Assembly (NCBI RefSeq): GCF_000262045.1
Contig: NZ_AJVF01000039.1
Location: 806,001 to 870,000 of the forward strand
Length of the DNA stretch: 64,000 nt
Reading direction: 5' to 3'
DNA from: Bacillus siamensis KCTC 13613
GTDB taxonomy: Bacteria; Bacillota; Bacilli; Bacillales; Bacillaceae
Shown here: one piece after another, positions 9,996 through 18,948 of the stretch
Position numbering within the stretch: position 1 is the stretch's first letter
Layout of the letters: every line of letters begins with the position of its first letter
Program-made: the position numbers and the translations under genes
Notes under the pieces: model-generated
The model's database searches: none
Seen by the model: only the letters and a program-made list of their open reading frames with translations
Told to the model about the DNA's origin: nothing

Positions 9996-10136
9996 AGTCC
10001 CTCCTTGTATGTAAACTTTAGTAACATGATAGCGTGCTGATTTTTAGGTGTCATTGGGTACAGTAGCTGAAAAAGACAGGCATTATTGCTGGAAGTGACG
10101 AAAAACGATTTAGTTTGTAAGATTATGTGACGGATG

Positions 10137-11732
10137 CTAGCTGATCAGCCGCTGCATCCGTAAGGCCAGCCGCAAACGCATCGTCGTTTCAGGATCTTTT
10201 AAGCTTTTGCCCAGCAGATCCTCACATTTTTCAAGGCGGTAGATGACCGTATTGCGATGAACGTACAGACGCTTTGCCGTCTCGGAGATTTGGCAGTGTG
10301 TTTCTAAATAGACGGACAGGGTATGAAGCAGGCTTTGATCCTCCTGCTGTTTTTCAGCGAGGCTTTGAAGCGTGGAGCTGTAAAACTTCTTCAAATCCTC
10401 AACCGGAAGCAGGCGGAGAAGCTCGGGCACATCTTTCGCGTGATACACCTGGATAAACTCCGTGCTTCTTGACAAATGCCCAGAGTGCAGAGCATCAGAA
10501 GCCTCTGTGAATGCGTCGGGCACGTCAATGAGCTTTTGGCATATATTGCTGATGCCAAAGGACACCGTCCGCTTAAATTGAGCTCTGACCTGTGTTTGGA
10601 ACTGCTCTAAAAAGCTGATCACCGAGGCGTGCATTTCATTCCAGCTGTCTGTCGCTTCTATCAGAATAATGCCGACATTTCCTTTTATAAAAAGGTGGGG
10701 TGGAAATGGGAAGGCTGATAATTCACCTTCAAGAAAGTCGAAGACACCGTCGGAGGCGAGCTGATTTTCTGTGAAGCTGATCGAATCGTTATTCCGGTCG
10801 AGTTTGCCGGCGATGCACATGTATTTTTGATCCCAGCACAGCTTGAATTCCTTCGCCCGGTTTTTGATTTCATCATCTGAAGAAAATGTGCGCTCAATAA
10901 AATTGCTGAAAAACTCATTGCGCGCACGCCGGCTGAATTGCTTCAGCGCATTTTCCTTCAGCAGTTCAAAGGATATTACGTTGGCCGCTTGCTCTATGGT
11001 GAGAATCAATCCTTTGTCGCCGGCCTGCACCATGTCCGGTATCAGCAGGAAGCCGCAGTTTTTTTCATGATTATAAATAGGAAGGACGGAATATGTTTTC
11101 TGATCGGAGATTGCAGAAAAACAAGTGAAAAACGGCCCGGATACGGTGTTCAGGACTCTTTTTAGCTTTTCGGTCTCAATTGAGATCTGATGGGACGCAG
11201 ACAGCATTTTGGCATGCTGGTCCAGAAGCAGTACGGGTATCTGAAGCAGGTCTGAGACCTTTTTGAGGAGAGATTGCAGCCCTTTGCCGCTCATAATGTG
11301 GTTTGTGAATTTTTTGTGCGCGTAAATGGCTTGCTGAAGCTCGCTGGAACGCATATCGAGAATACGGCTGAGTGTTGCATTCACAATATCGCCGAGACGG
11401 ATGTGTTCCGGAAGCTCAATGATCGGAAACGCGTATGAATCGGCCAGTTCGATGATTTCTTGCGGGATATCCTCCAAGTAGCGCTTTGTTTTAATGCCGA
11501 GACCCGCGCAGCCGCGTTTTGCCATTTGCCGAATCAATTCAGATAACTGGTCCGGGTGATCCTTCAGGTGATACGCGGTGGTGACGAGCAATTCATTCTT
11601 GTGCAGGAAGTCTGCAATATCCGGTGCGTCCATCATATTGACATGCTGAACCTCTCTTTCCCCTCCTGCTTTTCCAGCGATTAAATGGGCGTTTGCAAAA
11701 GCCGGTATTCTCATCACATCAAAAATATTCAT
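10137..11732 (-). CDS. pucR: Purine catabolism regulator PucR
   Basis: 531 residues from the ATG preceded by AAAAGGAG; the frame is open 47 codons further upstream, but without a ribosome site. The N-terminal region (about residues 1–130, MNIFDVMRIPAFANAHLIAG...) is the PucR-like domain. The C-terminus carries the HTH_30 helix-turn-helix (ISETAKRLYVHRNTVIYRLEK, about residues 484–504). In B. subtilis PucR activates the puc genes during nitrogen limitation, responds to allantoin-type effectors and represses its own gene. A near-consensus PucR box lies in its leader. Confidence 0.95.
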   Translation of the reverse strand: MNIFDVMRIPAFANAHLIAGKAGGEREVQHVNMMDAPDIADFLHKNELLVTTAYHLKDHPDQLSELIRQMAKRGCAGLGIKTKRYLEDIPQEIIELADSYAFPIIELPEHIRLGDIVNATLSRILDMRSSELQQAIYAHKKFTNHIMSGKGLQSLLKKVSDLLQIPVLLLDQHAKMLSASHQISIETEKLKRVLNTVSGPFFTCFSAISDQKTYSVLPIYNHEKNCGFLLIPDMVQAGDKGLILTIEQAANVISFELLKENALKQFSRRARNEFFSNFIERTFSSDDEIKNRAKEFKLCWDQKYMCIAGKLDRNNDSISFTENQLASDGVFDFLEGELSAFPFPPHLFIKGNVGIILIEATDSWNEMHASVISFLEQFQTQVRAQFKRTVSFGISNICQKLIDVPDAFTEASDALHSGHLSRSTEFIQVYHAKDVPELLRLLPVEDLKKFYSSTLQSLAEKQQEDQSLLHTLSVYLETHCQISETAKRLYVHRNTVIYRLEKCEDLLGKSLKDPETTMRLRLALRMQRLIS

Positions 11733-11754
11733 AGCGTATTCTCCTTTTCTATAA

Positions 11755-11767
11755 AAAGATTGGTTAA
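11755..11767 (+). promoter_or_regulatory. Probable PucR box in the pucR–pucH intergenic region
   Basis: AAAGATTGGTTAA matches 12 of 13 positions of the PucR box WWWCNTTGGTTAA published for B. subtilis; the one mismatch is G for C. It lies 23 bases upstream of the pucR start codon, which fits autorepression, and about 140 bases before pucH. Confidence 0.65.
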
Positions 11768-11906
11768 GATGAATAATTTTCAATAGGAATTCTAGCGGTT
11801 TTGCTGATGTAATACGATTATAGTAGCAGTAAACTGTTGAAAATAGAATGGATTGTGTTACATAAACTGACATGAAAAATCGTCAACCTGACATGGGGGG
11901 ATCGGT

Positions 11907-13250
11907 ATGGCTTACGATATGGTGATAAAAGGTGCGAAGGCAGTTACGCCAGATGGTGTGAAGGAAGTTGATATCGCAGTTCAAAACGGTATCATTGCCG
12001 AGGTGGGTTCTGTCATTGAAACAAGCGGGGCAGAAATCATCCAAGCAGACGGAAAGTACGTGTTTCCCGGTGCGATAGACTGCCATGTTCATTTCAATGA
12101 ACCGGGCAGAGAGGACTGGGAGGGGATTGAAACAGGCTCTCAAATGATGGCGGCAGGCGGCTGCACTACCTATTTTGATATGCCGCTCAATTGCATCCCG
12201 TCAACCGTAACGGCAGAGCATCTACACGCAAAAGCTGAACTCGGCAGACAAAAATCAGCCGTGGATTTTGCGCTATGGGGCGGCCTGGTGCCCGGCCATA
12301 TCGAGGACATCCGTCCGATGGCTGAAGCGGGAGCGATCGGATTTAAAGCATTTTTATCAAGATCAGGCACAGATGAGTTCCGCTCTGTTGATGAACGGAC
12401 ATTGCTCAAAGGCATGGCGGAAATCGCGGCAACAGGGAAAATCCTCGCTCTTCACGCGGAAAGCGACGCGCTCACAAGTTATTTGCAGATGGTTTTGGCC
12501 AATGAAGGAAAGGTGGATGCGGATGCGTACGCCGCCTCCCGCCCGGAGGAAGCTGAAGCTGAAGCGGTATATCGCACCATTCAGTATGCGAGGGTGACAG
12601 GGTGCCCGGTGCATTTTGTTCATATCAGCACGGCGAAAGCGGTTCGGCTGATCAGAGAGGCGAAACAGGAAGGGCTCGATGTTTCAGTCGAAACATGCCC
12701 GCATTATGTCTTGTTCAGCCATGACGATTTACGGGAAAAGGGCTCTGTCGCAAAATGCGCGCCTCCGCTCCGGCCGCGGGAGTCGCAGGAAGCGCTGATC
12801 GAGGCGCTCATTGCGGGGCACATTGACATGGTTTCCTCTGACCATTCCCCTTGCCGTCCATCCTTGAAGCGGGAGGATAATCTGTTTTTATCATGGGGCG
12901 GAATCAGCGGCGGGCAGTTTACTTTATTAGGGATGCTGGAACTCGCGCTTGAGCATCAGATTCCGTTTGAAACCATCGCTGAATGGACAGCAGCGGCACC
13001 TGCGCGGCGATTCGGCCTTCAGAAAAAAGGGCGGCTTGAGGAGGGGTGTGATGCGGATTTTGTGCTCGTCAGCATGGAGCCGTACACTGTCACAAGAGAA
13101 TCGATGTTTGCAAAGCATAAGCTAAGCCTTTACGAAGGACATACCTTTCCCTCCCGCATTTCGGCTACATACAGCAAAGGCCGGTGCGTGTACAGTGACG
13201 GGAAGAAAGCAAAAGAAGGCATTGACGGAACGCTGGTCGTTCCTTCGTAA
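11907..13250 (+). CDS. pucH: Allantoinase PucH
   Basis: 447 residues of the cyclic amidohydrolase family. The metal-binding [16 protein letters not shown] is near residue 60, and the carboxylated lysine is expected in GFKAFLS near residue 148. Later metal-ligand histidines are in LALHAES, HFVHIST and the DHSPC segment. It opens allantoin to allantoate in the cytoplasm. It is divergent from pucR, monocistronic here, and closed by a strong terminator. In B. subtilis pucI (allantoin permease) lies near; it is not in this window. Confidence 0.94.
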   Translation: MAYDMVIKGAKAVTPDGVKEVDIAVQNGIIAEVGSVIETSGAEIIQADGKYVFPGAIDCHVHFNEPGREDWEGIETGSQMMAAGGCTTYFDMPLNCIPSTVTAEHLHAKAELGRQKSAVDFALWGGLVPGHIEDIRPMAEAGAIGFKAFLSRSGTDEFRSVDERTLLKGMAEIAATGKILALHAESDALTSYLQMVLANEGKVDADAYAASRPEEAEAEAVYRTIQYARVTGCPVHFVHISTAKAVRLIREAKQEGLDVSVETCPHYVLFSHDDLREKGSVAKCAPPLRPRESQEALIEALIAGHIDMVSSDHSPCRPSLKREDNLFLSWGGISGGQFTLLGMLELALEHQIPFETIAEWTAAAPARRFGLQKKGRLEEGCDADFVLVSMEPYTVTRESMFAKHKLSLYEGHTFPSRISATYSKGRCVYSDGKKAKEGIDGTLVVPS

Positions 13251-13251
13251 G

Positions 13252-13280
13252 CCCGGCGGATTTTACCGCCGGGTTTTTTT
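13252..13280 (+). terminator. Terminator after pucH
   Basis: Perfect eight-base stem CCCGGCGG / CCGCCGGG with a six-base loop, followed by seven T. Confidence 0.92.
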
Positions 13281-13349
13281 GATTTCCGCCCTGCTTGTTT
13301 TTAAAATTTCATCAACGTGGTATCTTTTTATAAAAAGGAGTAAAACACA

Positions 13350-13703
13350 TTGTATGATCAAATCTTGAACATATTAACGGCATCCTGGTCGCGGCAGTCC
13401 AGTACAAAATGGACGGAAGAATGCCCGGCCAAAGGCCAGTGCGGCGTGACGGCTTTAGTCATCCAAGATGTTTACGGCGGTGACATTCTCAAAACAAAAA
13501 CCGGCACAAGCTGGCATTTTTATAACCGAATAGAAGGGGAGATATATGATTTCACGAGGGGACAGTTTTCGGAGCCGGTCGTCTATCAGCATATCCCTTC
13601 TACCAGAAGTGAAGCATTTTCGGACACCAATGAACATCAATACCGGTATCTGAAAAGTGCATTCAGACAAAACATGGAGACGGAAAGAGAAAAACACCTG
13701 TGA
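13350..13703 (+). CDS. yunG: YunG-family protein of unknown function
   Basis: 117 residues from a TTG start nine bases after AAAAAGGAG. No function is known to me. A cysteine in KGQCGVTALVIQDVYGG (about residue 31), a histidine in SWHFYNR (about 52) and an aspartate in GEIYDFTRGQF (about 62) follow in the Cys–His–Asp order of papain- or transglutaminase-like folds. That similarity is an inference from the residue pattern only. It is the first of yunGFED, with a 26-base gap to yunF. Confidence 0.82.
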   Translation: MYDQILNILTASWSRQSSTKWTEECPAKGQCGVTALVIQDVYGGDILKTKTGTSWHFYNRIEGEIYDFTRGQFSEPVVYQHIPSTRSEAFSDTNEHQYRYLKSAFRQNMETEREKHL

Positions 13704-13729
13704 TAAACTAGAGTGAGAGGTGAAGGAAT

Positions 13730-14581
13730 GTGATTTATATCGGACTGACGGGTTGGGGGGATCATGACAGCATCTATCCGCCTAAAACGGCGGGCCCGCA
13801 AAAACTGCAGGCGTATTCCTCTCATTTTCCCATCGTTGAGCTGGACGCGAGCTTTTACGCGATACAGCCCGCCCGCAATAACGAGAGGTGGGTCAAAGAG
13901 ACGCCGGAAACTTTTCAATTTATCATCAAAGCATATCAAGGGATGACGGGCCATCAGCGCGGCGATATTCCTTTTGAAACGAAGGAAGAGATGTTTGAAG
14001 CGTTTAAGCTGTCATTGACGCCGTATATAGAGCATGGAAAGCTTGCCATGGTGCTGTTCCAATTCCCGCCGTGGTTTGACTGCAAGAAAGAAAACGTCGC
14101 ATATTTGAGATGGTGCAGGCAGCAGATGGGTGATATCCCGTGTGCGCTTGAATTCCGCAACAGGTCATGGTTTTCCCCGCCATTTTACGAGCAGACGCTT
14201 TCCTTTATGAAGTCGGAAGGCTGGATTCACACCATATGTGACGAGCCGCAAATCGGCGAGGGCAGCATTCCGACCGTCCTGAAAGCAACGGATGAGGAAA
14301 AAACGCTTGTCCGTTTTCACGGACGGAACAAGCAGGGCTGGGTCAAACCTGACGGCGGGCAAAACTGGCGTGAGGTCAGATATTTATACCGCTATAATAA
14401 ACAGGAGCTCAAAGATTGGAAAAACAATCTTCAGGAGCTGAAAAAGCAGTCGCGCAATCTGTACGTGCTCTTCAATAATAACTCAGGCGGAGACGCCGCC
14501 GACAACGGCCTTGAGATGCTTGAAATGCTAGATATACAATATACCGGGCTTGCTCCGAAGCAGCTTGACCTATTCAGCTAG
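13730..14581 (+). CDS. yunF: DUF72 family protein YunF
   Basis: 283 residues from a GTG start after GAGGTGAAGG. The DUF72 hallmarks are YIGLTGWGD at the N-terminus, FPIVELDASFYAIQ, VLFQFPPWF, CALEFRNRSWF and the C-terminal YVLFNNNSGGDAADNGLEMLE. DUF72 proteins are TIM-barrel proteins without an agreed biochemical role. It overlaps no neighbour and is followed by yunE after 19 bases. Confidence 0.9.
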   Translation: MIYIGLTGWGDHDSIYPPKTAGPQKLQAYSSHFPIVELDASFYAIQPARNNERWVKETPETFQFIIKAYQGMTGHQRGDIPFETKEEMFEAFKLSLTPYIEHGKLAMVLFQFPPWFDCKKENVAYLRWCRQQMGDIPCALEFRNRSWFSPPFYEQTLSFMKSEGWIHTICDEPQIGEGSIPTVLKATDEEKTLVRFHGRNKQGWVKPDGGQNWREVRYLYRYNKQELKDWKNNLQELKKQSRNLYVLFNNNSGGDAADNGLEMLEMLDIQYTGLAPKQLDLFS

Positions 14582-14600
14582 AAAAGAGGTTTCAAGACAC

Positions 14601-15422
14601 ATGTCTTATCTTATTTTAATTATATTAGGATTTATCGCGGGAACGGTCGGCAGCCTGATCGGGCTTGGGGGAGGAATTATTATTGTGCCCGCAATGCTCT
14701 ATTTAAGCACGATGACTCCGTTTTTCCATGACGTAACACCGCAGACTGCCATCGGCACGTCCCTTTTGGTGATTATATTTACGGGTCTGTCATCAACTCT
14801 GGCCTATATGAAATATAAAACCGTTGATTACAAAAGCGGGCTGATCTTTTTTATCGGTTCCGGCCCGGGAAGCATCATCGGCGCGTATTTGTCTAAACTC
14901 TTTAATGCACATACGTTTTCCGTCTGGTTCGGACTTTTTATGATCTTGATTTCCATTACATTAATGCTGAAGGCGAAAGCAAAACCGGTCAATAAAGCGC
15001 ATAAAGGCATGATCCGGACATTTGAGGATGAATCAGGTGAGCTTTATACATATTCGTACCGTATGTTTACCGGTATCGCGATTGCCTTTTTCGTCGGCTT
15101 ATTGGGCGGTCTCTTCGGCATTGGCGGCGGCTCTCTTATGGTTCCGGCCATGATGCTGTTATTTTTGTTCCCGCCGAAAGTGGCTGTGGCGACGTCAATG
15201 CTCATTATTTTCTTATCCTCCGTGACAGGTTCCGTGTCACATATCGCAGAAGGCCATGTCAATTGGCTGTATGCGCTGTGTCTTATTCCGGGCGCTTGGT
15301 TCGGCGGTAAAATGGGCGCGTGGGTCAACAAGCGGGTGCAGACGAAAACGATCGTGCTTTTCATGCGGATCGTCTTGATTTTGATCGGCTGTGAATTGAT
15401 TTATCAAGGGATATTCAGCTAA
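14601..15422 (+). CDS. yunE: TauE/SafE family membrane permease YunE
   Basis: 273 residues from the ATG after AAAAGAGGT. About eight membrane helices are visible in two halves, each opening with a glycine-rich repeat (GTVGSLIGLGGGIIIVPAM and GLLGGLFGIGGGSLMVPAM), the signature of TauE/SafE. Members export or import sulfite, sulfonates or organic anions; the substrate here is unknown. It belongs to the yunGFED run. Confidence 0.92.
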   Translation: MSYLILIILGFIAGTVGSLIGLGGGIIIVPAMLYLSTMTPFFHDVTPQTAIGTSLLVIIFTGLSSTLAYMKYKTVDYKSGLIFFIGSGPGSIIGAYLSKLFNAHTFSVWFGLFMILISITLMLKAKAKPVNKAHKGMIRTFEDESGELYTYSYRMFTGIAIAFFVGLLGGLFGIGGGSLMVPAMMLLFLFPPKVAVATSMLIIFLSSVTGSVSHIAEGHVNWLYALCLIPGAWFGGKMGAWVNKRVQTKTIVLFMRIVLILIGCELIYQGIFS

Positions 15423-15439
15423 AAGGTAGGAGAGATGGT

Positions 15440-16834
15440 ATGTTAGAGAAGCTCCGTTTATATCATACGAATGATTTGCACAGCCATTTCGAAAATTGGC
15501 CGAAAATCGTACATTATATTGAGCAGAAGAAACATGAGCATGAAAAAGACGGGGAGGAAACACTCGTTTTCGACATCGGCGACCATATGGACCGATTTCA
15601 AATGATAACAGAAGCGACCTTCGGCAAAGCGAATGTCGACTTGTTAAACCGTCTTGAGATTGATGCGGCCGCCGTCGGGAATAATGAAGGAATTACGCTG
15701 CCTCATGATGAACTGGCGGATTTATATAATCATGCCGCGTTTCCCGTCATAGTGTCCAACCTGTTTGATGCGGACGGACAGCGGCCGGAATGGGCCGAGC
15801 CATACGTGATCAAAACACTGAAAAACGGGATGAGCGCAGGCATACTCGGCGTCACGGTGCCGTATTATCCCGTCTATCAAAAGCTTGGCTGGACGGTGAC
15901 GGATGCGGAAAAAAGCATTCAAGAATCACTTGACGATATCAAGGGCAAAGCGGATATCATCATTCTGCTTTCGCATTTAGGCTTGATCGATGACCGGGCC
16001 GCAGCGGAAAAATTCCCCGATATTGATGTCATTCTTGAATCGCATACACACCACCTCCTTGAGGACGGCCAGGACATAAACGGCGTACTGCTTGCCTGTG
16101 CGGAGAAATACGGGAACTACGTCGGCTGTGTCGAGCTGACGATCGAAAGCGAATCAAGAACCATCGTCAGCAAACAGGCATCTGTGCAGAAAATGGCTGA
16201 TTGGCACGGTGAATCTGAAGATACGGCGGCTTATCTGAAAGAGAAAGAACGGGAAGCGGAAAACCTGCTTTCCGTACAAGTCGCCGATCTGAATGAAGAA
16301 GCCGGCGTGAAGTGGTTTGAAGAATCGCCCCTTCCGCTTCTTTTAGCTGAAGCGCTGAAAAGCTGGTGCGGCTGTGAAGTCAGCATGGTGAATTCAGGTG
16401 TCATTTTGGGGCCTTTAAGAAAGGGGCCTGTCACAAAGCTTGATCTGCACCGCATCTGCCCCCATCCGATCAATCCGGTCGCCGTGCGTCTTTCAGGCAG
16501 GGAACTTCAAGAAACAATCAGCCAGGCTGCCTCTGAAAAAATGGAGCAGCTGCGGATTAAAGGCCTCGGCTTCCGCGGAGAAGTCATGGGCAGGATGGTA
16601 TATGCCGGAGCAGAGGTGCAGACTGACATTCTTGAAGACGGGGTGACGCACCTCATCAATGTGAAAGTGAACGGAGAAGAGCTTGATCCGGACCGGATAT
16701 ACTCGGTTGCCGTTCTCGACATGTTCACACTCGGCAAGCTGTTCCCTGAGATCCGTGATTCGAAAGAAAAACAATACTTTATGCCGGAGTTTTTAAGAGA
16801 TCTGCTCGCCTGGAAGCTTGCGCAGCAGCCGTAA
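15440..16834 (+). CDS. yunD: 5'-nucleotidase-family metallophosphoesterase YunD
   Basis: 464 residues. The dinuclear metal motifs are in order: YHTNDLHSHFEN (about residue 8), VFDIGDHMDR (about 43), AVGNNEG (about 77), LLSHLGLIDD (about 176) and ESHTHHLL (about 201). A C-terminal 5'-nucleotidase domain follows from about residue 290. There is no signal peptide, unlike the exported UshA/YfkN enzymes, so a cytoplasmic phosphatase or nucleotide-sugar hydrolase role is likely. It follows yunE by 17 bases. Confidence 0.9.
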   Translation: MLEKLRLYHTNDLHSHFENWPKIVHYIEQKKHEHEKDGEETLVFDIGDHMDRFQMITEATFGKANVDLLNRLEIDAAAVGNNEGITLPHDELADLYNHAAFPVIVSNLFDADGQRPEWAEPYVIKTLKNGMSAGILGVTVPYYPVYQKLGWTVTDAEKSIQESLDDIKGKADIIILLSHLGLIDDRAAAEKFPDIDVILESHTHHLLEDGQDINGVLLACAEKYGNYVGCVELTIESESRTIVSKQASVQKMADWHGESEDTAAYLKEKEREAENLLSVQVADLNEEAGVKWFEESPLPLLLAEALKSWCGCEVSMVNSGVILGPLRKGPVTKLDLHRICPHPINPVAVRLSGRELQETISQAASEKMEQLRIKGLGFRGEVMGRMVYAGAEVQTDILEDGVTHLINVKVNGEELDPDRIYSVAVLDMFTLGKLFPEIRDSKEKQYFMPEFLRDLLAWKLAQQP

Positions 16835-16923
16835 TGTCAGAGGTGTTCGTTCGCCGGTCCATTTCTGCCGCGGGCACTTGAATGAAGGAAAGCGTGACTT
16901 TTTAAGAGTAAAAATAAATTACT

Positions 16924-16948
16924 ATGTCCCCTCTTACAAGCATACATT
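16924..16948 (+). promoter_or_regulatory. Candidate sigma-E promoter of yunB
   Basis: CATACATT at 16941..16948 is a perfect match to the sigma-E -10 element, with an ATG-type -35 core 14 bases upstream. yunB is a sporulation gene of the sigma-E regulon in B. subtilis, which fits. Confidence 0.65.
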
Positions 16949-16972
16949 GTGATATGTAAGGGGGGATTTTTC

Positions 16973-17731
16973 TTGCCTAGATACCGGAGCACTCTTCGCA
17001 AGAGAGGGCCTTTGCCTTTTCGGTATGTGCTTCTTCTGTCGTTTGCTTTTTTTATCATATCGACGGTCATCAGCCTTTGGATGATCAACTCCTCAATTAA
17101 ACCGGTGCTGATGAACATCGGAGAAATGGAAACAAAACGGGTGGCGACAGAGGTCATTACAGAATCCATTGAAGAATACATGTCTCACAGCGACAATGTG
17201 AAAGATATGGTCGATATGAAAACGGATGAAAACGGAAAAGTCACAACGATGGATTTTAATACACAAGTGGTCAACAGCATGAAGGCGAAAGTGACAAAGC
17301 AGCTTCAGGCTCATCTGAAGGAAGCGGAGTCGAACAATAAGCAGCATGAAACAGAAAAAGGCGCCAAAACGGCCGATGCAATTATGATTAACATCCCTTT
17401 AGGGCAGGTCACGGGTAACAGCATTCTTGGGAATCTCGGGCCGAAAATCCCCGTGCGCTTTAACTTGATCGGCGATGCGTTAACTGACGTGAAAACAAAA
17501 ATAAAGCCGTACGGCATCAACAATGCCCTGATTGATATCAGTATTTTCGTGGAGATTAAAGTGAAGGTGATTATCCCGTTTGCCAGCAAAACATCAGTCG
17601 TGACAAATAATATCCCGGTCTCCATTAAAGCCATTCAAGGAGAAGTGCCGCAGTTTTATAACGGAAGCGGCGGATCAGGTGTGACGCCTTCCGTTCAGCT
17701 GCCGAATGAAAAAAAGGTGAAAGACAAATAA
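16973..17731 (+). CDS. yunB: Sporulation protein YunB
   Basis: 252 residues from a TTG start placed seven bases after AAGGGGGG; a GTG eight codons upstream lacks a ribosome site. One N-terminal membrane helix (YVLLLSFAFFIISTVISLW) is followed by an extracytoplasmic domain. The basic start PRYRSTLRKRGPLPFRY and the IMINIPLGQVTGNSILGNLGPKIPV region are typical of YunB/YhjD-like sporulation proteins. It is made in the mother cell under sigma-E in B. subtilis; its biochemical role is unclear. Confidence 0.9.
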   Translation: MPRYRSTLRKRGPLPFRYVLLLSFAFFIISTVISLWMINSSIKPVLMNIGEMETKRVATEVITESIEEYMSHSDNVKDMVDMKTDENGKVTTMDFNTQVVNSMKAKVTKQLQAHLKEAESNNKQHETEKGAKTADAIMINIPLGQVTGNSILGNLGPKIPVRFNLIGDALTDVKTKIKPYGINNALIDISIFVEIKVKVIIPFASKTSVVTNNIPVSIKAIQGEVPQFYNGSGGSGVTPSVQLPNEKKVKDK

Positions 17732-17733
17732 AG

Positions 17734-17768
17734 ACACACAGCCGCATTCTCTTCTGGCGGCTGTGTGT
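17734..17768. terminator. Bidirectional terminator between yunB and lytH
   Basis: Perfect twelve-base stem ACACACAGCCGC / GCGGCTGTGTGT with T-rich flanks on both sides, between convergent genes. Confidence 0.88.
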
Positions 17769-18746
17769 TTACTTTTTCCTGCGGATTTCTTTTCGTTCCC
17801 ATGCCCTTAAATGAGGATACGGGTCAAAAGACCATTCCGATCTGCCGTTATCTTTATACATCCCGTAGTGAAGATGCGGCGGAAATTTTCCCGCGGTGCC
17901 GGGCGGGCCGTAGCCGGAGCTTCCGACAGAACCGATCACCTCACCGGGTTTGACGATCTGGCCTTTATGAATGCCTTTTGCAAAGCCGTTCAGGTGAGCG
18001 AAGTAGTGATACGTGTTATTGATATCCCTGATGCCGATTCTCCAGCCGCCGAAGCGGTTCCAGCCTTTCATTTCGACAATACCGTAGCAGGTTGATCTGA
18101 CGGGGAGCCCGTAACGAGCGAACAGATCCGTTCCTTCGTGAATCCGGCGCCCGCCGAACCCCCTCGCAGCTCCCCAAGTGCTGCGGTAGCTGTAATCCGT
18201 CTTTACGGGAAGCGGAAAGGCGTGCTCTCCGAGGTCAAGGCGGCCGAATGTCTTAAACAGTGTCATGAATTCGGTGATAATGCCGACCGTCTGATCACGG
18301 CGGTAATAATTCCAGAGGCCGATGCGGATATGGTCAAGATCCGTTCCGAATCCCGCTAAGTACTGTGCAAATGTATAAAGGATATCCTCATCATTGCTTA
18401 CCTCGGCTTTTCCGTCACCGTCGCCGTCCAGGCCGATGCCGTCAAATACTTTAATACTGAGGGGCGCATCGTCCTTAGGATTTGGATTTTCAGGCCCGCT
18501 CCACAAATGATCCGGAATATAAATGCTGATGATTCCCGCTTTTTCAGGCAGATCCTTTCGGTTCGAGCGGACATTTTCTTCATATTGATCAACCGCCGCA
18601 AGCACATACCAAGGAATCTGTGTGACCGCCTCGGCTTTGCGGTACAATTGCATCCGTCCGCCGTAAACAGAAGCCGATTGTTCTTTTCCGCTTGCAGCCG
18701 GACAGAAAACGGATAAAAGGAGAAGAGCAGATAACAGAACTTTCAC
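17769..18746 (-). CDS. lytH: Spore L-Ala-D-Glu endopeptidase LytH (M23 family)
   Basis: 325 residues from a GTG start eight bases after AAAGGAG; a TTG ten codons upstream opens the frame but overlaps the ribosome site. It has a signal peptide (VKVLLSALLLLSVFCPAASG). The C-terminal M23 domain has the zinc ligands in RIHEGTDLF (about residue 220) and HLHYGMYKD (about 301). In B. subtilis LytH trims peptide side chains in spore cortex to single L-alanine and is controlled by sigma-K. It converges on yunB. Confidence 0.92.
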   Translation of the reverse strand: MKVLLSALLLLSVFCPAASGKEQSASVYGGRMQLYRKAEAVTQIPWYVLAAVDQYEENVRSNRKDLPEKAGIISIYIPDHLWSGPENPNPKDDAPLSIKVFDGIGLDGDGDGKAEVSNDEDILYTFAQYLAGFGTDLDHIRIGLWNYYRRDQTVGIITEFMTLFKTFGRLDLGEHAFPLPVKTDYSYRSTWGAARGFGGRRIHEGTDLFARYGLPVRSTCYGIVEMKGWNRFGGWRIGIRDINNTYHYFAHLNGFAKGIHKGQIVKPGEVIGSVGSSGYGPPGTAGKFPPHLHYGMYKDNGRSEWSFDPYPHLRAWERKEIRRKK

Positions 18747-18822
18747 AACATGATCTCCTTTCAGGATTGAATACAAATAGTTTGCGGCAACAATCAGAGA
18801 AAATGTAAGTAATTCTCTTCCC

Positions 18823-18851
18823 TTGTCGAGAAATTTTTCCTATGTTAAAGT
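18823..18851 (+). promoter_or_regulatory. lipA: Candidate sigma-A promoter of lipA
   Basis: TTGTCG and TAAAGT separated by exactly 17 bases, about 97 bases before the lipA start. Confidence 0.55.
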
Positions 18852-18948
18852 GACTTATGAATAGAAATCCGCGAGTTTTATATCCATCGTGAAATAGAAA
18901 TTTTTCGCACATAAACATGAATAAAGGGATAATGGAGATGATGGGGAA

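Noticed and set aside
10051-10061. TCATTGGGTAC before pucJ as a second PucR box
   Set aside because: Only the C-N-TTGG core matches and the flanks do not; too weak to list as a site.
16837-17181. Reverse-strand open frame near the expected position of yunC
   Set aside because: It overlaps yunB completely and its translation shows nothing like a DUF1805 protein as I remember it.
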